7,663 nucleotides of DNA, taken from an uncultured Oscillospiraceae bacterium. GTDB lineage: Bacteria > Bacillota > Clostridia > Oscillospirales > Oscillospiraceae. The position numbers and the translations under genes are program-made. Where the stretch lies: contig CAKTGW010000043.1 in NCBI GenBank assembly GCA_934561725.1, positions 1 through 7,663 of the forward strand, in the 5' to 3' direction. Within the stretch, counting starts at the first letter, position 1; each line of letters begins with the position of its first letter. The notes under the pieces were generated by a model that made no database searches, was not told the DNA's origin, and saw only the letters and a list, made by a program, of their open reading frames with translations. Of the stretch, positions 6,781-7,663 are shown piece after piece.

Positions 6781-7638
6781 ATGGATATCACCAATGCGCA
6801 GCGGGCAGAAATACTCTGCAACGCGCTCCCCTATATTCAAAAATACCACAACAAGATCATTGTTGTTAAATACGGCGGCAATGCCATGATCAACGACGAG
6901 CTGAAGCAGGCCGTTATGGGCGACATCATCCTGCTGAGTCTGATCGGTATTCGGGTCGTATTGGTCCACGGCGGTGGCCCCGAGATCACGCAAATGCTCA
7001 AGCGTGTCAATAAAAAAAGTGAATTTGTTGACGGTCTGCGCGTCACCGACGCAGAAACTGCCGAGATCGTACAGATGGTTCTGGCCGGTAAGATCAACAA
7101 GAATCTGGTCAACCTGATCCAGATCAAGGGCGGAAAGGCTATTGGCCTGTCCGGTATGGACGGAAACATGATCCAGGCCACCTGTGCCGATAAACGTCTG
7201 GGCTATGTGGGCGATATTACCTCCATCAATGCGCAGCCGATCCTGGATGTGCTGGAAATGGGCTATATTCCCGTGATCTCTACTGTCGGCTGCGATAACG
7301 AAGGCAATGTATATAACATCAATGCCGACACCGCAGCTGCCCGCATCGCCGGCGCTCTCGGCGCTGAGAGTCTGGTCTCTATGACCGACATTGCAGGCAT
7401 TCTCCGGGATAAGGACGATCCCAATACACTGATCCCCAAAATCTACGTATCCGATGCACAGATGTACATCAACGAGGGGATCATCTCCGGCGGTATGATC
7501 CCCAAGGTCGGTTGCTGCATCGAAGCCATTCGCCGGGGCGTAAAGAAGGTATTTGTCATCGACGGCCGGGTCCCTCACTCCATTCTCATCGAAATTCTGA
7601 CCAACGAAGGCATCGGCACCATGTTTGTTGGTGAATAA
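6781..7638 (+). CDS. argB: Acetylglutamate kinase, arginine-sensitive type
   Basis: ArgB phosphorylates N-acetylglutamate with ATP, the second step of arginine synthesis. The 285-residue protein shows the amino-acid kinase fold: VVKYGGNAM (28-36, Lys30 for phosphate binding), LVHGGGPEI (61-69), FVDGLRVTD (82-90, Arg87 for substrate), NVYNINADTAA (176-186, catalytic Asp183) and GGMIPKV (237-243, Lys242). An extra N-terminal helix before the first strand (RAEILCNALPYIQKY, 8-22) and the C-terminal HSILIEILTNEGIGTMF (266-282) are features known from hexameric kinases inhibited by L-arginine. E. coli-type insensitive kinases lack that helix. Feedback inhibition is therefore inferred and suits a pathway where ArgJ recycles acetyl groups. 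AAAGGAG (6763-6769) precedes the ATG by 11 bases, a slightly long spacing. Confidence 0.97.
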   Translation: MDITNAQRAEILCNALPYIQKYHNKIIVVKYGGNAMINDELKQAVMGDIILLSLIGIRVVLVHGGGPEITQMLKRVNKKSEFVDGLRVTDAETAEIVQMVLAGKINKNLVNLIQIKGGKAIGLSGMDGNMIQATCADKRLGYVGDITSINAQPILDVLEMGYIPVISTVGCDNEGNVYNINADTAAARIAGALGAESLVSMTDIAGILRDKDDPNTLIPKIYVSDAQMYINEGIISGGMIPKVGCCIEAIRRGVKKVFVIDGRVPHSILIEILTNEGIGTMFVGE

Positions 7639-7646
7639 AGGAAGGA
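7639..7646 (+). promoter_or_regulatory. Ribosome binding site of the next arg-operon gene
   Basis: AGGAAGGA begins directly after the argB stop codon and lies 6 bases before an ATG at 7653. It shows that a further gene follows argB with a gap of only 14 bases. Confidence 0.7.
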
Positions 7647-7652
7647 TTTGCT

Positions 7653-7663
7653 ATGAATACGAA
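7653..7663 (+). CDS. Start of a downstream gene, possibly acetylornithine aminotransferase (partial)
   Basis: Only ATG AAT ACG and two more bases are inside the window, so the product starts Met-Asn-Thr. The binding site AGGAAGGA and the 14-base gap after argB make a real, co-transcribed gene likely. In many Firmicutes argCJB is followed by argD, the aminotransferase that makes N-acetylornithine, and that enzyme is still needed for the cycle encoded here. The identity rests on context only. Confidence 0.5.

Noticed and set aside
7009..7020. A-rich run in argB (AATAAAAAAAGT) as a programmed frameshift or transcriptional slippage site
   Set aside because: The frame continues normally through conserved kinase motifs on both sides and no alternative product is suggested.
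6691..7578. Long minus-strand open frame (295 codons) opposite argB
   Set aside because: It mirrors the codon pattern of argB, whose every catalytic motif is present on the + strand; the antisense product is Asp/His/Asn-rich without known motifs.

Overview
The window looks like ordinary chromosomal DNA from a GC-moderate to GC-rich member of the Clostridia (Firmicutes), plausibly the Oscillospiraceae/Ruminococcaceae group. The evidence is a ribonuclease M5 gene (a family typical of low-GC Gram-positive relatives), the comEC-holA gene order, AGGAGG-type ribosome binding sites, sigma-A promoters of Gram-positive type, and coding sequence rich in GCC, CTG and GGC. The taxonomic placement is inference. 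I found no mobile element, CRISPR array, tRNA, rRNA or phage gene.

Layout. At the left edge (11-48) a perfect 15-bp hairpin followed by T's is a rho-independent terminator, best oriented for a + strand gene lying outside the window. Next comes a doubtful small + strand reading frame (about 111-359) that would encode a two-helix membrane protein; its end overlaps the 3' tail of rnmV on the other strand. From 4253 leftward to 261 runs a tightly packed minus-strand unit: comEC (DNA-uptake channel), holA (DNA polymerase III delta, clamp loader) and rnmV (5S rRNA maturase). comEC and holA overlap by 8 bases, and holA and rnmV are separated by 2 bases, so translation is probably coupled. A TTGCAC-N17-TAAAAT promoter with an extended -10 lies just upstream of comEC.

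A 326-base divergent intergenic region (4254-4579) separates this unit from a plus-strand arginine biosynthesis operon: argC (the short type-2 form), argJ and argB, followed by the first codons of another gene that is probably argD. A near-consensus promoter (TTGACA-N17-GATAAT) drives the arg genes. Around it are a 12-bp perfect palindrome over the -35 and two ARG-box-like sequences, which suggests repression by an ArgR/AhrC regulator.

Function. ArgJ makes N-acetylglutamate by transacetylation from N-acetylornithine, ArgB phosphorylates it and ArgC reduces it to the semialdehyde. An aminotransferase (ArgD) would then regenerate N-acetylornithine, closing the acetyl-recycling pathway. ArgB carries the N-terminal helix and C-terminal signature of arginine-inhibited kinases, so feedback control probably acts there. 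No previously undescribed system is convincingly present. The points most worth checking are the small overlapping membrane ORF with a possible ATC start and the operator architecture of the divergent region.
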